Shown one piece after another: positions 40,739 through 48,397 of a stretch of 64,000 nt of DNA. Under the pieces are notes generated by a model. It did no database searches. It was not told the origin of the DNA and saw only the letters and a program-made list of their open reading frames with translations. A program made the position numbers and the translations under genes. The DNA comes from an uncultured Muribaculaceae bacterium (GTDB taxonomy: Bacteria; Bacteroidota; Bacteroidia; Bacteroidales; Muribaculaceae). Every line of letters begins with the position of its first letter. The first letter of the stretch is position 1. The DNA is taken from the NCBI GenBank assembly GCA_910586995.1, contig CAJUKZ010000002.1:1-64000 (forward strand). Reading direction: 5' to 3'.

Positions 40739-41197
40739 TCAGAATGGAGGATTATAACCGGGTGCTTGCTGTTGTGGAGTTGCCTGTGCTGGCTGCATTG
40801 TCTGAGCAGGAGGGGTGGGCGCAGGTGCAGCATATCCGGACGCAGCCTGATTCTGTTCGCTTGGTTGGGTGGCCTTCCCGTATAGTTCGATTTTGTAAGG
40901 GCGCACGTCGTTGATGATTTTCTCTTGGCCACCAGTCGGAGTGTATCGAGTTCCGACGAGGTTGAAATAGACACAGACATTCTGTCCTACTTGGAACTGA
41001 TCGAGGTCACGGCAACGGTCGCCGATGAAAGAAAACTCTGGGGTGTTCTCATAGTCGTTTACCGGTTCGCCGGTGTTCGGGTCGAAACGACGTACAGATA
41101 CCACAAGGGTACGTTTGGTGAACGAGTTGCCGTTGTTGGACGTGAGAGTCTGGGTTCCCCCGATTGCGAGGATTTGCCCGATAATGCAATTTGCCAT
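40739..41197 (-). CDS. DUF3127 OB-fold ssDNA-binding-like protein
   Basis: A 152-residue protein. The first ~105 residues are a compact beta domain with GQILAIGGTQTLTSNNGNSF and VCVYFNLVGTRYTP, the DUF3127 pattern that is related to SSB. The remainder is a low-complexity Gln/Pro/Ala tail ending in YNPPF, reminiscent of the SSB protein-interaction tip DIPF. It likely coats phage ssDNA in recombination. It is followed by NinB and preceded by a nuclease and the ERF annealer. Confidence 0.8.
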   Translation of the reverse strand: MANCIIGQILAIGGTQTLTSNNGNSFTKRTLVVSVRRFDPNTGEPVNDYENTPEFSFIGDRCRDLDQFQVGQNVCVYFNLVGTRYTPTGGQEKIINDVRPYKIELYGKATQPSEQNQAASGYAAPAPTPPAQTMQPAQATPQQQAPGYNPPF

Positions 41198-41208
41198 TGT
41201 CTTTTGAT

Positions 41209-41799
41209 TTATACTGTTAATGATTTATTCCATGCGAGTAAGACTTCGATAGTCTCTTTGCTTTTGCGTGGCACCTCAACGCACATGGAGCGGCCATACC
41301 GAGGTTTTGGTAGCCATATAGCCATCAGTCGAGGCACTTTGAGGGAGGGGTTCTGCCTCTCAAAGAGGTAGGCATATATAGAAAGCTGCCACGACAAATA
41401 CTCCATATCGAGTTTTGACGTGGTTTTGATGTCAACAAGTGAGAGGTCGTTGAATACTATGTCGATTGAACTTGCAATTAAATCCTCATCCGAAACGAGG
41501 TATTCGCTTGCGAGTGTTGACACTCCGAGGTCACTTTTCATGCGCAGATAGTCCTGTACGGCAGGGGTGTCGCTTGTTACCCCGAGGCTATCCACGAGTT
41601 CTATCTGCTCGTGAATGTTGTGGCCATAGTCAGCAGCCTTTGCCAACACCTCTTTCGAGATACCTTTGTACTTGTCGCGGAATAGTGTTCTTGATAGCAT
41701 TGATGTTACGCCGGAGAGTTGCTTGCCGTTGAACATATACGTATGGTCGAGTTCATTGAACACCACCTGCGACTTTGCGAGTTCGATTGTCTGGTTCAT
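41209..41799 (-). CDS. PD-(D/E)XK nuclease
   Basis: A 196-residue protein with the RecB/Cas4-like nuclease core. A His sits in ADYGHNIHEQIE (about 55-66), an Asp in SSIDIVFND (about 111-119), and DIKTTSKL (about 123-130) supplies the D-x-K motif, followed by a YLSWQLSIYAYLF helix. It overlaps the ERF gene by 4 nt. With ERF, the OB-fold protein and NinB-like protein it forms a Red-type recombination set, where the nuclease resects ends for annealing. Confidence 0.82.
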   Translation of the reverse strand: MNQTIELAKSQVVFNELDHTYMFNGKQLSGVTSMLSRTLFRDKYKGISKEVLAKAADYGHNIHEQIELVDSLGVTSDTPAVQDYLRMKSDLGVSTLASEYLVSDEDLIASSIDIVFNDLSLVDIKTTSKLDMEYLSWQLSIYAYLFERQNPSLKVPRLMAIWLPKPRYGRSMCVEVPRKSKETIEVLLAWNKSLTV

Positions 41800-42437
41800 A
41801 TTCCGAGTTCTTTTCTACGGGCCGACATGCACTGTGTAAATGTCGGGTTCTGATGTAATGCTGAGTTATTGTTCCAAACGGCCATTATTGACTCCTTGTC
41901 GGTAACGCCCGTAATGGTATTAAGTGCCGCCACGAGTTGAGCGTCCTTGACCGGATCGAGAGTTTGAATGATTTCTGAGATTGTTCGTGGTCTGGTTTCA
42001 GGTAGAGTAGCCTCATCGGGGTCTTTCTGTTCCTCAGTTGGGATTAGGAGCATTTGCATTAGCGCATACTTCAGTGCTATGCTCATGGCTTTATTCATTC
42101 CTTTATCGCCCGAGTCCATTGCCTCGCCCACGTTGATAGTGCAGACCTCCGAGGCATCGTCGGCCACAAAATGGAACTTGATTTTGGCTCTGGTATAGTA
42201 GAGCAATCCTCCTTTGACTGTGACTTTTTCTGTCACTGTATAATCAAGGACTTCGGGGAGAATAAACACGCCATTATTGGCGAACAGGTCATGCAGTTCG
42301 TTCATCACGGCATCTATGCCACGGAACATGAAACCCTGCTGCTGGTTTCGGCTACTTTTTGTAATGGCCTTAGTCTCCCTCATTATGGCAGCGATTGCTC
42401 CATAAATCTTGTTGGTGGTAATGGGTTGTTCGTCCAT
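41796..42437 (-). CDS. ERF-family single-strand annealing protein
   Basis: A 213-residue protein with the ERF pattern: KIYGAIAAIMRETKAITKS, FMFRGIDAVMNELHDLFANN, then GGLLYYTRAKIKFHF and SGDKGMNKAMSIALKYALMQ. It anneals complementary strands during phage recombination. The frame extends to 42488, but the ATG at 42437 is preceded by a CTAAAAC-type leader and by a hairpin (CTTGCAT/ATGCAAG, 42468-42489), and the extra residues have no family support. A copy of the recurring intergenic element lies upstream at 42495-42508. Confidence 0.86.
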   Translation of the reverse strand: MDEQPITTNKIYGAIAAIMRETKAITKSSRNQQQGFMFRGIDAVMNELHDLFANNGVFILPEVLDYTVTEKVTVKGGLLYYTRAKIKFHFVADDASEVCTINVGEAMDSGDKGMNKAMSIALKYALMQMLLIPTEEQKDPDEATLPETRPRTISEIIQTLDPVKDAQLVAALNTITGVTDKESIMAVWNNNSALHQNPTFTQCMSARRKELGI

Positions 42438-42494
42438 AGTTTTTAACTCCGTTTGTTTTAGTAAAATCTTGCATATTTGATAATGCAAGTGGAT

Positions 42495-42508
42495 AACTTA
42501 TTTGCTTA
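42495..42508 (-). repeat. Recurring intergenic element, copy 6
   Basis: On the minus strand it reads TAAGCAAATAAGTT, 57 nt upstream of the ERF start, with a 7-bp hairpin between them at 42468-42489. Confidence 0.7.
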
Positions 42509-42557
42509 TGGCCGGACTTTTGTCAGTCCTGAAATATCTTTGGAGGGTGGTAATGCT

Positions 42558-42818
42558 CTATAAACTTCCGCAAAAATACGGTGAATTTGCAAGTGGTTTT
42601 ACATTTCTTATGATGTCCGCGAAATTAAATCGCCACATGGTATTCGAGCTGCCCTCCGGCTTGGAATATCTCACCTTTTCTTCGAGCATCAGTCGTTCCA
42701 ATCTTTTTTCGCCACCTACGAGCATGACTGCTTTTCGATAGGAAACATGGAGTCGTTCTGTACGTCTTAACAGGGATTGATATTTTTGAGCCATAACGTC
42801 AACTGCGGGCTCCGGCAT
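42558..42818 (-). CDS. Small hypothetical protein
   Basis: An 86-residue protein whose start codon shares one nucleotide with the stop of the preceding gene (TAATG), so they are coupled. It is basic with a helix (VMAQKYQSLLRRTERLHVSY) and a Trp/Arg-rich C-terminal half. No family is recognised. A role in early DNA events is suggested by position only. Confidence 0.5.
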   Translation of the reverse strand: MPEPAVDVMAQKYQSLLRRTERLHVSYRKAVMLVGGEKRLERLMLEEKVRYSKPEGSSNTMWRFNFADIIRNVKPLANSPYFCGSL

Positions 42819-43105
42819 TAACTAACTCTTTTTACAACTACAGTGAAATTCAGTTTATTAGTCGTAGCCTCAGCATCCCAGCCCTGTCGGGCATAGTCTG
42901 TTCTGAAACGAGATAGTGTTGTCAGGATTGAGGAACGCTGCTCAATCGGGAATACCGCCTCTTCTCCTATTTCTAACTTTCGGAGGGTAGCAGCCACAGG
43001 CAATGGCTGAGCCTCCATTGTTACAGGAGAGCAATCATTATGTACCCCCTCAGGAGGTGCGCTAAGTACGCCCAGTAAGGGCCGATTTTGGGTGTTTGTT
43101 TCCAT
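42818..43105 (-). CDS. Small hypothetical protein
   Basis: A 95-residue protein, first of the recombination operon. The N-terminal half is acidic and flexible; the second half has ATLRKLEIGEEAVFPIEQRS and SRFRTDYARQGWDAEATTNK, a small beta/helix domain of unknown fold that I have seen in Bacteroidota mobile elements. A palindromic copy of the recurring intergenic element and a CCTAAAACGAA variant lie upstream. Confidence 0.5.
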   Translation of the reverse strand: METNTQNRPLLGVLSAPPEGVHNDCSPVTMEAQPLPVAATLRKLEIGEEAVFPIEQRSSILTTLSRFRTDYARQGWDAEATTNKLNFTVVVKRVS

Positions 43106-43127
43106 CTTCGTCTGTTTTAGATGAATG

Positions 43128-43148
43128 AACTTATTTGCTTATAAGCAA
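43128..43148 (-). repeat. Recurring intergenic element, copy 7, with palindrome
   Basis: On the minus strand it reads TAAGCAAATAAGTT (43128-43141), again within the palindrome TTGCTTATAAGCAA (43135-43148). It lies upstream of the first recombination gene. Confidence 0.75.
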
Positions 43149-43192
43149 GATTTTGCTTATCTTTGTTGATGTTGTTGATTATGTTTGTAGTG

Positions 43193-43220
43193 CAAAGTTA
43201 GTGATAATTTTTGAAATCAC
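43193..43220. promoter_or_regulatory. Divergent regulatory region with operator-like dyad
   Basis: The segment 43201-43220 has dyad ends GTGAT and ATCAC with an AT-rich centre. On the minus strand it overlaps a -7 match (TAACTTTG, 43193-43200). It lies between the recombination operon and the divergent regulator gene at 43337, where a repressor operator is expected. The -33 spacing for the leftward promoter is too long (24 nt), so the promoter itself is only tentative. Confidence 0.45.
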
Positions 43221-43336
43221 CAATCAAATCTTATCATTTTTACGGCCTACAAGCTAAGAAATCGCATTTTTAACATTTCCTCTCAACCCACGAGTAGGAG
43301 ATATTTGTTTAACTTCTAAAATACGCGCCGTAAAAA

Positions 43337-43816
43337 ATGACAGATGAAGAAAAGGTAGCCAACTGCGTTGACGCGAAGCAAATTCGCGAAGAACTGCTTG
43401 AAGCTCTCCACATGACCGCAGGGGAGTTCGCTACGGCTTTGGGTATAAACTACCAACGTATCTACGACCTCGGAAGTGGACGTACTAAAAAATTCAACCC
43501 CGGCATGGTGCGTCTTATTACAAAGACTTTCCCTCAAGTCAATCCACATTTTCTATATACAGGAAACGGTCCGGTCTTAACTTCTAATGGTGGAGGACAG
43601 CAGAACGGATTAGGCGTAGCCGAGTTGTCTGAGATTATGTCTATGTCTAAGCGACTCCTCCAACTTATGGAGAGGCTTGACGCAAAAGACTCAGACCTGC
43701 GTGAGCGAGAAAATAATCTTATCGCCCGCGAGTCTGCCGTGAGCGAAAGGGAGCAAGCCATCAATGAGAGAGAACTTGCGTTGAGCAAGCGTGAACTATC
43801 TTTAAGCCATTCCTAA
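43337..43816 (+). CDS. Phage regulator with N-terminal HTH and coiled coil
   Basis: A 159-residue protein and the only rightward gene at this end of the prophage. Residues about 17-55 form a helix-turn-helix (LHMTAGEFATALGINYQRIY), then a linker and a C-terminal coiled coil (residues about 105-150) with repeated RERENNLIARESAVSERE-type heptads. The layout suits a CI-like or other oligomeric repressor, although no peptidase domain is present. It faces the recombination operon across an operator-like dyad. The fold beyond the HTH is inferred. Confidence 0.65.
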   Translation: MTDEEKVANCVDAKQIREELLEALHMTAGEFATALGINYQRIYDLGSGRTKKFNPGMVRLITKTFPQVNPHFLYTGNGPVLTSNGGGQQNGLGVAELSEIMSMSKRLLQLMERLDAKDSDLRERENNLIARESAVSEREQAINERELALSKRELSLSHS

Positions 43817-43842
43817 ACTCGCTGAGGTTTCGATATTCAGAA

Positions 43843-44124
43843 ATGATGTGTAGAGAGGTACAGAATTGCGCAAGCACACGGCCTAATAATCTTTGGTGTC
43901 AAATGTCATCAGACTGTCGTGGCTGGGGGTGCAGATTTCTCCGTCTAATTCCGGACAGATTGCCGACTACAGAACGAGAGCGAGGCAAACTCTTTTCTAA
44001 AGTCTATACCGAGGCTGAAAGATTGGGAGTTTTGCAGTGCCCTCATTTCGTCCCGACACTCATTGATGATGTGGTCGAGAACCCAGCAGAACTGATCTCC
44101 ATAATGGAGCAATCTATATCATAA
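43843..44124 (+). CDS. Hypothetical protein near the prophage boundary
   Basis: A 93-codon reading frame after the regulator gene. Only its C-terminal half looks protein-like (TERERGKLFSKVYTEAERLG, then VPTLIDDVVENPAELISIME); the first 45 residues are Cys- and Trp-rich and may be untranslated, with a start further in. It may belong to the phage or be a remnant at the junction. No family is recognised. Confidence 0.3.
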   Translation: MMCREVQNCASTRPNNLWCQMSSDCRGWGCRFLRLIPDRLPTTERERGKLFSKVYTEAERLGVLQCPHFVPTLIDDVVENPAELISIMEQSIS

Positions 44125-44197
44125 ATTGTCTGATTATTGTCGGACTCAAATCTGCAACCGAGTTATTTAACTAATACTTAGACAGTTAGCATAGTTT

Positions 44198-44899
44198 ATG
44201 GAGATACTCTACGAAGACAACCACATAATAATCGTAAATAAAACTCCTGGGGAAATCGTACAGGGCGACAAGACCGGCGACACCCCTCTGTCCCAAACCG
44301 TCGCAGAATGGCTCAAAGAAAAGTATTCAAAGCCGGGAAATGTATTTATTGGTGTTGTCCATAGACTCGACCGTCCGGTAGGCGGACTTGTCGTATTCGC
44401 AAAGACATCCAAAGCACTGGCCAGGCTTAACGAAATGTTTCGCAAAGGCGACGTTCACAAGACTTATTGGGCCATCACACGCAATATGCCCGCCAAAAAG
44501 TCCGATCTTCTGACACACTATCTGAAGCCAGTCGAGCGCAACAACAAGACATACCTAAGCGAGGCCTCAGACCCTAAAGCCAAAGAAGCCAGACTGCGCT
44601 ACAGCGTCGTGGCATCGACAGAACGCTACCACTTGCTTGAAATAACACTTCTCACAGGCCGCAAGCATCAGATTCGGGCACAATTGTCGGCTATAGGATG
44701 TCCGATCAAGGGAGATCTCAAATACGGAGACAAGCGAAGCAATCCGGATGGAAGCATATCGCTGATGGCCAGAAAGATCAGCTTCGTGCATCCCGTATCC
44801 GGAAACTTGGTGGAGGTATCCGCACCTGTTCCCGACGACACATTGTGGAAAGCATTGGAAAACGATTATACACAAAATCAACTTTCTGTGAATGAATAA
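44198..44899 (+). CDS. RluA-family pseudouridine synthase
   Basis: A 233-residue protein with the RluA active-site motif VHRLDRPVGG (54-63, catalytic Asp58) and the following GRKHQIRAQL at about 156-165. It converts uridine to pseudouridine in RNA; the target cannot be told from sequence. It lacks an S4 domain. It is the first host gene after the prophage and overlaps fmt by 8 nt. Motifs are intact. Confidence 0.9.
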   Translation: MEILYEDNHIIIVNKTPGEIVQGDKTGDTPLSQTVAEWLKEKYSKPGNVFIGVVHRLDRPVGGLVVFAKTSKALARLNEMFRKGDVHKTYWAITRNMPAKKSDLLTHYLKPVERNNKTYLSEASDPKAKEARLRYSVVASTERYHLLEITLLTGRKHQIRAQLSAIGCPIKGDLKYGDKRSNPDGSISLMARKISFVHPVSGNLVEVSAPVPDDTLWKALENDYTQNQLSVNE

Positions 44900-45866
44900 G
44901 CAAGACCTAAAGATAGTATTCATGGGCAATCCGGAATTTTCCGTTGAAAGCCTGCGTAGAATACATGAAAACGGATATAATGTAGTAGGCGTAGTGACCA
45001 TGCCGGACCGCACAGGTGGCCGCGGCAACAAGCGCATCGAAAGCGCGGTGAAACAATATGCCGAGAGCGTGGGAATACCGAATATCATGCAGCCTGAGAA
45101 ACTGCGCGATCCGGACTTTATCGACCGACTACGCGCACTCGACGCAGATCTGTTCATTGTGATAGCATTCCGGATGCTGCCTGAGGTCGTCTGGACTATG
45201 CCTCGCCTTGGTACATTTAATCTTCATGCCTCGCTGCTTCCTAAATATCGTGGTGCAGCCCCGCTCAACTGGGCTGTAATCAATGGCGACAGCACCACGG
45301 GGGTCACAACATTCTTCCTGAAGCACGAAATCGACACCGGCGACATAATAAGCCGGGAAAGCATTGAGATTGGTCCGGATGAAAATGTAGGAAGCGTGCA
45401 TGACCGACTGATGACTCTCGGAGCGAAACTTACTGTGAATACGATCGACCGCATCATCGCAGGCAACCTCACCACCATCCCGCAGGACTCCCTGCTGGCA
45501 GACGGCACTACACCATCCCCCGCTCCCAAAATATTCAAGGAAACATGCCATATATACTGGAACGCACCTGCACAGAAAATTCACAACCTCGTCAGAGGAC
45601 TGTCGCCCTACCCAGGTGCTTGGTGCACCATGACCACAGATGATGGCAATACATTCGACATAAAGATTTACAGGACCGCCATGACCGGAAAGACCGACAA
45701 CACACGTGTCGCCGGTAGCGTAAATGCAGCCTATGGAAAAATGTCGGTAATAGCAGGAGATGGAAAAGTGCTTGAGATAATGGAAGTACAAGCGCCTGGA
45801 AAACGCCGTATGGACGTCGCCGAGTATCTGCGCGGATGCCGCTGGACAGAAGCTTCATTATCGTAA
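44892..45866 (+). CDS. fmt: Methionyl-tRNA formyltransferase
   Basis: A 324-residue enzyme that formylates Met-tRNA for initiation using 10-formyl-THF. It has the N-terminal Rossmann start (IVFMGNPEFSVESLRRI), the formyl-transfer motif with Asn110 and His112 in NLHASLLPKYRGAAP, and Asp near 148-151 (HEIDTGD), then the C-terminal tRNA-binding barrel. Length is normal. It overlaps the pseudouridine synthase gene by 8 nt, so the two are coupled. Confidence 0.96.
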   Translation: MNKQDLKIVFMGNPEFSVESLRRIHENGYNVVGVVTMPDRTGGRGNKRIESAVKQYAESVGIPNIMQPEKLRDPDFIDRLRALDADLFIVIAFRMLPEVVWTMPRLGTFNLHASLLPKYRGAAPLNWAVINGDSTTGVTTFFLKHEIDTGDIISRESIEIGPDENVGSVHDRLMTLGAKLTVNTIDRIIAGNLTTIPQDSLLADGTTPSPAPKIFKETCHIYWNAPAQKIHNLVRGLSPYPGAWCTMTTDDGNTFDIKIYRTAMTGKTDNTRVAGSVNAAYGKMSVIAGDGKVLEIMEVQAPGKRRMDVAEYLRGCRWTEASLS

Positions 45867-45879
45867 TAATATCAGGGAT

Positions 45880-47211
45880 ATGAGCCAGACACCTCTTGCT
45901 GAACGACTCCGCCCGTCGAATCTCGACGAATACATAGGTCAGACCCATCTTGTAGGCGAAGGCGGAATAATACGCCGCATGATAGACAGCGGACGCATAA
46001 GCTCGTTTATCCTATGGGGTCCTCCGGGTGTCGGAAAGACCACACTCGCCCGCATCATAGCAAACAGAAGCGGATCATCGTTCTATACACTTAGCGCCGT
46101 CACCTCCGGAGTCAAGGACGTGAGGGAGGTGATCGAACGATGCAAAGCCGATGCCGGAGGGATGTTTTCCAAAGGACGCCCGATATTATTTATCGACGAA
46201 ATCCACCGATTCAGCAAGTCGCAGCAAGACAGCCTGCTTGGAGCTGTTGAAAGCGGAATCGTGACATTGATAGGAGCTACCACAGAGAATCCCTCGTTCG
46301 AAGTGATCAGGCCGCTATTGTCGCGCGCACAGGTCTATACATTGAAGCCCCTTGATGAAAAAGAACTCGATACGCTGCTTGCCAGAGCCATTGCCTCCGA
46401 CGAGATACTGCGACAGCGACAGATAGAAGTGCGCGAGACCACTGCGCTTTTCCGCTACTCAGGTGGCGATGCGCGCAAGCTGCTTAATATCCTGGATCTC
46501 CTTGAGCAATCGACGGGGTACGGTGAACCGATTGTTATAGATGATCGCACAGTGACAGAACGGCTACAGGAAAATCCCCTCGCCTACGACAAAGACGGGG
46601 AGATGCATTACGACATAATATCGGCATTTATAAAAAGTATACGGGGTAGCGACCCTGATGCGGCAGTCTACTGGCTGGCAAGAATGATAGCAGGCGGAGA
46701 AGACCCAGAATTCATAGCGAGGCGTCTCGTAATTGTAGCCTCAGAGGACATAGGTCTCGCCAATCCGAACGCCCTCCTGCTGGCAAACGCTACGTTCGAC
46801 ACCATACAGAAAATAGGTATGCCTGAAGGCCGTATACCGTTGGCAGAATGCACGATTTATCTGGCAACATCGGCTAAAAGCAACTCTGCCTACATGGCCA
46901 TAGCCAAAGCTTTGGCTGAGGTGGACCGCAGTGGCAACCTGCCTGTACCACTGCACATACGCAATGCTCCTACCGCATTGATGAAAAAACTCGGCTACGG
47001 CGCAAACTACAAATATGCGCATGACTATCCGGGCAACTTCGTCAGGCAGCAGTTCCTCCCCGACGCCCTTACCGGAACAGGCGAATCCATAAGCGGCAAC
47101 ACATGCTTCTGGACACCTTGCTCCAATCCATCGGAAGACCGCATGCAGCAGCTTCAGGCACAGAGGTGGACATCTCGTAACGACCATGACCGGAATATTG
47201 CGGATAAATGA
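45880..47211 (+). CDS. rarA: Replication-associated recombination protein A
   Basis: A 443-residue AAA+ ATPase with Walker A GPPGVGKT (47-54), Walker B FIDEIH (104-109), sensor-1 region GATTENPSFE and the C-terminal MgsA domain (LANPNALLLANATFD). It acts at stalled replication forks. It is 13 nt after fmt and ends 54 nt before prfB. All key motifs are present. Confidence 0.95.
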   Translation: MSQTPLAERLRPSNLDEYIGQTHLVGEGGIIRRMIDSGRISSFILWGPPGVGKTTLARIIANRSGSSFYTLSAVTSGVKDVREVIERCKADAGGMFSKGRPILFIDEIHRFSKSQQDSLLGAVESGIVTLIGATTENPSFEVIRPLLSRAQVYTLKPLDEKELDTLLARAIASDEILRQRQIEVRETTALFRYSGGDARKLLNILDLLEQSTGYGEPIVIDDRTVTERLQENPLAYDKDGEMHYDIISAFIKSIRGSDPDAAVYWLARMIAGGEDPEFIARRLVIVASEDIGLANPNALLLANATFDTIQKIGMPEGRIPLAECTIYLATSAKSNSAYMAIAKALAEVDRSGNLPVPLHIRNAPTALMKKLGYGANYKYAHDYPGNFVRQQFLPDALTGTGESISGNTCFWTPCSNPSEDRMQQLQAQRWTSRNDHDRNIADK

Positions 47212-47212
47212 T

Positions 47213-47220
47213 TATCTTTG
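47213..47220 (+). promoter_or_regulatory. -7 box for prfB
   Basis: TATCTTTG followed by GCAAA, 45 nt upstream of the prfB start. It is a perfect Bacteroidota -7 match. No clear -33 TTTG is present at 19-20 nt. Confidence 0.55.
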
Positions 47221-47265
47221 CAAAAAACTTAACAATATTAACCATTACTCAGAAGGATATTTATT

Positions 47266-48388
47266 ATGATCACTCAAGAGCAATTAAAAGAGACTTTTGA
47301 ACGCAAGCTCGCGTTGAGGAGGTATCTTTGACATCGACGGGAAGAAAATACAAGTAGAAGAAGAAGAACTGCGCACCCATGTGCCCGACTTCTGGGAGCA
47401 TCCTGCACAGGCGCAGGCTCAGATGAAAAAGGTAAAGGACCTGCAGAAGTGGATCGACGGATACGATGAAGTGGAAAAAGCCGTGGACGAACTGTCCGTG
47501 GGATTCGACTTCGTAAAAGAAGGTCTTATCGAAGAATCCGAACTCGACACATTGTACTCCGACGCCATCACAAAGATCGAAGCACTCGAGCTACGCAACA
47601 TGCTGCGACGAGAAGAAGACCAGATGGACGCAGTACTGAAGATCAATGCGGGTGCTGGCGGCACGGAAGCCCAGGACTGGGCATCGATGCTGATGAGAAT
47701 GTACCTGCGCTGGTGCGAGCGACAAGGCTACAAGACATCTATCGCCAACCTTCTCGAAGGTGATGAAGCCGGCATAAAATCGTGCACCATCAATGTGGAA
47801 GGCGACATGGCATACGGCTATCTCAAAAGCGAGAATGGCGTACACCGTCTTGTGCGCGTATCGCCATACAATGCTCAGGGCAAGCGTATGACGTCTTTTG
47901 CCTCAGTGTTCGTAACACCGCTTGTCGACGATACAATCGAGGTCAAAGTAGACCCTGCCCTAATGTCGTGGGATACATTCCGAAGCGGAGGTGCCGGCGG
48001 ACAGAATGTCAATAAGGTCGAATCCGGCGTACGTCTGAGATACCAGTACACAGATCCCTACACCGGAGAGAAGGAAGAGATACTCATCGAGAACACCGAG
48101 ACGCGCGACCAGCCGAAGAACAAGGAGAATGCCCTGCGTCAATTGCGTTCAATACTCTATGACAAAGAGTTGCAACACCGCTTGCAGGAACAGGCAAAGG
48201 TGGAAGCCGGAAAAATGAAGATAGAATGGGGTTCGCAGATCCGCAGCTATGTCTTTGACGACAGGCGCGTGAAGGACCACCGCACCAATTTCCAGACTTC
48301 AGATGTCAATGGTGTGATGGACGGAGATCTCGACGGATTCATCAAGGCATACCTGATGGAATTTGCATCTACAGAATCTGACGACTGA
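47266..48388 (+). CDS. prfB: Peptide chain release factor 2 (programmed +1 frameshift)
   Basis: A 373-residue RF2 made by a +1 shift. The first frame runs ATG at 47266 to an in-frame TGA at 47329-47331, preceded by AGGAGGTATCTTTGAC, the canonical slippery site with an internal Shine-Dalgarno-like sequence. Skipping T at 47329 continues in the +1 frame to 48388. The GGQ motif is present (GAGGQNVNK, about residue 245). The codon-recognition tripeptide, SPF in most RF2, is SPY here (VRVSPYNAQGK). The shift auto-regulates RF2 through its own stop codon. Confidence 0.96.
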
Positions 48389-48397
48389 CAATTGATT

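Larger units (their letters stand above)
1..43816. mobile_element. Prophage (left end outside the window)
   Basis: This stretch carries terminase, portal, capsid, protease-scaffold, tape-measure and tail genes, a recombination block and repressor-like regulators, almost all leftward with 4-nt stop/start overlaps. Ordinary rightward housekeeping genes begin at 44198. The right boundary is set after the divergent regulator that ends at 43816 and could lie anywhere up to about 44190. The left end, any integrase and the attachment sites are not visible, so no att repeat can be tested. Phage identity is certain from the gene set; the exact ends and whether it is still active are unknown. Confidence 0.93.

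Noticed and set aside
42438..42488. Longer ERF start at 42488
   Set aside because: The added residues have no family match and would begin upstream of a hairpin and a CTAAAAC-type leader that point to 42437.
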